DNA from: Pseudomonadota bacterium
GTDB taxonomy: Bacteria > Pseudomonadota > Alphaproteobacteria > Sphingomonadales > Sphingomonadaceae
DNA: 40,547 bases
Direction: 5' to 3'
Assembly (NCBI GenBank): GCA_963205175.1
Contig: CAUJIW010000132.1
Coordinates: forward strand, 1-40,547
Shown here: positions 39,900 through 40,547 of the stretch, piece after piece
Layout of the letters: every line of letters starts with the position of its first letter
Position numbering within the stretch: position 1 is the stretch's first letter
Position numbers and translations under genes: made by a program
The notes under the pieces: model-generated
What the model was told of the DNA's origin: nothing
Database searches by the model: none
What the model saw: only the letters and a program-made list of their open reading frames with translations

Positions 39900-40547
39900 C
39901 AGAGCTTCTTCCGGCGGTGCTCGCCAAACACATAGCGCACGGTGCCCGAAGAGGCGCGCATCACCAGCGATTCCGTGGTGAACCAGCCGCCCGGCTTGCG
40001 CTTGACGCCTTCCAGCAGCGCGCCGTCGGTGACGCCGGTCGCCGCGAAGATCACGTCGCCGGAGGCCAGCTCGGTCAGGCTGTACTTGCGGTTGAGATCG
40101 GTGATTCCGACCTTGCGGGCCCGCGCCTTCTCGTCCTCGTTACGGAACAGCAACCGGCCCTGGATCTGGCCGCCGATGCAGCGCAGCGCGGCCGCCGCCA
40201 GCACGCCTTCCGGCGCGCCGCCCGAACCCATGTACATGTCGATGCCGGTCTCTTCCGGGTCGGTGACGGCGATGACGCCGGCAACGTCGCAGTCCGGGAT
40301 CAGCTTGATGCCGCAACCGACCGCGCGCAGCTCCTTGATCAGCGCCTCGTGGCGCGGACGGTCGAGCACGCAGACCATCACGTCGTCGACGTCGACGCCC
40401 TTGGCCTCGGCGAAGTTCTTGACGTTCTGGGCCGGCCCGAAGTCGAGATCGACCAGACCCTCGGCGAAGCCCGGGCCGATGGCCAGCTTGTCCATGTAGA
40501 CGTCGGGCGCGTAGAGCAGGTGACCGGCCTCGGCGATCGCCAGCACG
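39899..40547 (-). CDS. glpX: Class II fructose-1,6-bisphosphatase GlpX (5' end outside window)
   Basis: Truncated at the window edge; the visible 216 residues are the C-terminal two thirds. The family is recognisable in APDVYMDKLAIGPG, VMVCVLDRPRHEALIKELRAVGCGIKLIPDCDVAGVIAV, TGIDMYMGSGGAPEGVLAAAALRCIGGQIQGRL and GDVIFAATGVTDGALLEGV, which contribute to the phosphate and metal sites. GlpX removes a phosphate from fructose-1,6-bisphosphate in gluconeogenesis, and some act on sedoheptulose-1,7-bisphosphate. Translationally coupled to recJ. Confidence 0.95.
   Translation of the reverse strand, partial: VLAIAEAGHLLYAPDVYMDKLAIGPGFAEGLVDLDFGPAQNVKNFAEAKGVDVDDVMVCVLDRPRHEALIKELRAVGCGIKLIPDCDVAGVIAVTDPEETGIDMYMGSGGAPEGVLAAAALRCIGGQIQGRLLFRNEDEKARARKVGITDLNRKYSLTELASGDVIFAATGVTDGALLEGVKRKPGGWFTTESLVMRASSGTVRYVFGEHRRKKL

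Overview
This is a GC-rich (roughly two-thirds G+C) chromosomal window of densely packed, mostly ATG/GTG-started genes with many 1-4 bp overlaps. The gene set (COX15-type heme A synthase, glpX-recJ pair, TonB-dependent receptor, MsrPQ, trxB followed by a LysR gene, LuxR/LuxI, alphaproteobacterial Zur-type operator and C-rich-loop small RNAs) points to an alphaproteobacterium, most likely Rhodospirillales-like; the exact genus cannot be read from the sequence. I see no insertion sequence, prophage, integrase or CRISPR array.

Layout. 1-5.6 kb: what looks like a catabolic cluster: the C-terminus of an FAD-dependent dehydrogenase, a convergent two-gene unit (MFS transporter, two-domain VOC protein), and a divergent, translationally coupled FAD-linked oxidase plus quinone-oxidoreductase-like MDR protein. 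5.8-9.0 kb: a CAU tRNA (probably Ile2), aspartate aminotransferase, and the msrPQ periplasmic methionine sulfoxide repair pair. 9.1-11.5 kb: a membrane PAS-GGDEF-EAL protein. 11.5-12.1 kb: a 590 bp stretch without a protein gene that holds two tandem, nearly identical minus-strand small RNA genes, each with a promoter-like element, three hairpins displaying C-rich (anti-Shine-Dalgarno-like) loops and a classic intrinsic terminator. 12.1-16.8 kb: lysR, trxB, a histidine-kinase-like protein with a degraded ATP-binding half, and an Lrp/AsnC regulator. 16.8-21.3 kb: metal and heme genes: a WD40 protein, a CobW/COG0523 GTPase with a His-rich linker, a MerC-family membrane protein preceded by a Zur-box-like operator in an apparently leaderless promoter, then heme A synthase, CutA and a DUF2237 protein. 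21.3-24.6 kb: a methyltransferase, an O-acetylhomoserine sulfhydrylase-like enzyme, and the rplM-rpsI ribosomal operon.

24.7-32.7 kb is accessory in character: a winged-helix-like protein, a TonB receptor with a coupled HSL-type hydrolase, and a minus-strand group (two unrecognised proteins, a VOC protein, a PPOX flavoprotein) followed by an XRE regulator. 32.9-36.4 kb is a quorum-sensing locus: luxR, a lux-box-like dyad, luxI, then a PhyH-family dioxygenase, a cyclopropane-synthase-like methyltransferase and a 68-residue protein in an uninterrupted, overlapping operon. 36.5-40.5 kb: an acetolactate-synthase-family TPP enzyme, recJ and the truncated glpX.

The two most interesting systems are the tandem sRNAs at 11.54-12.06 kb, which resemble the alphaproteobacterial cuckoo/CcsR class in architecture, and the luxI-phyH-CFAS-like-small ORF operon, which may make or modify a small molecule under its own quorum control.
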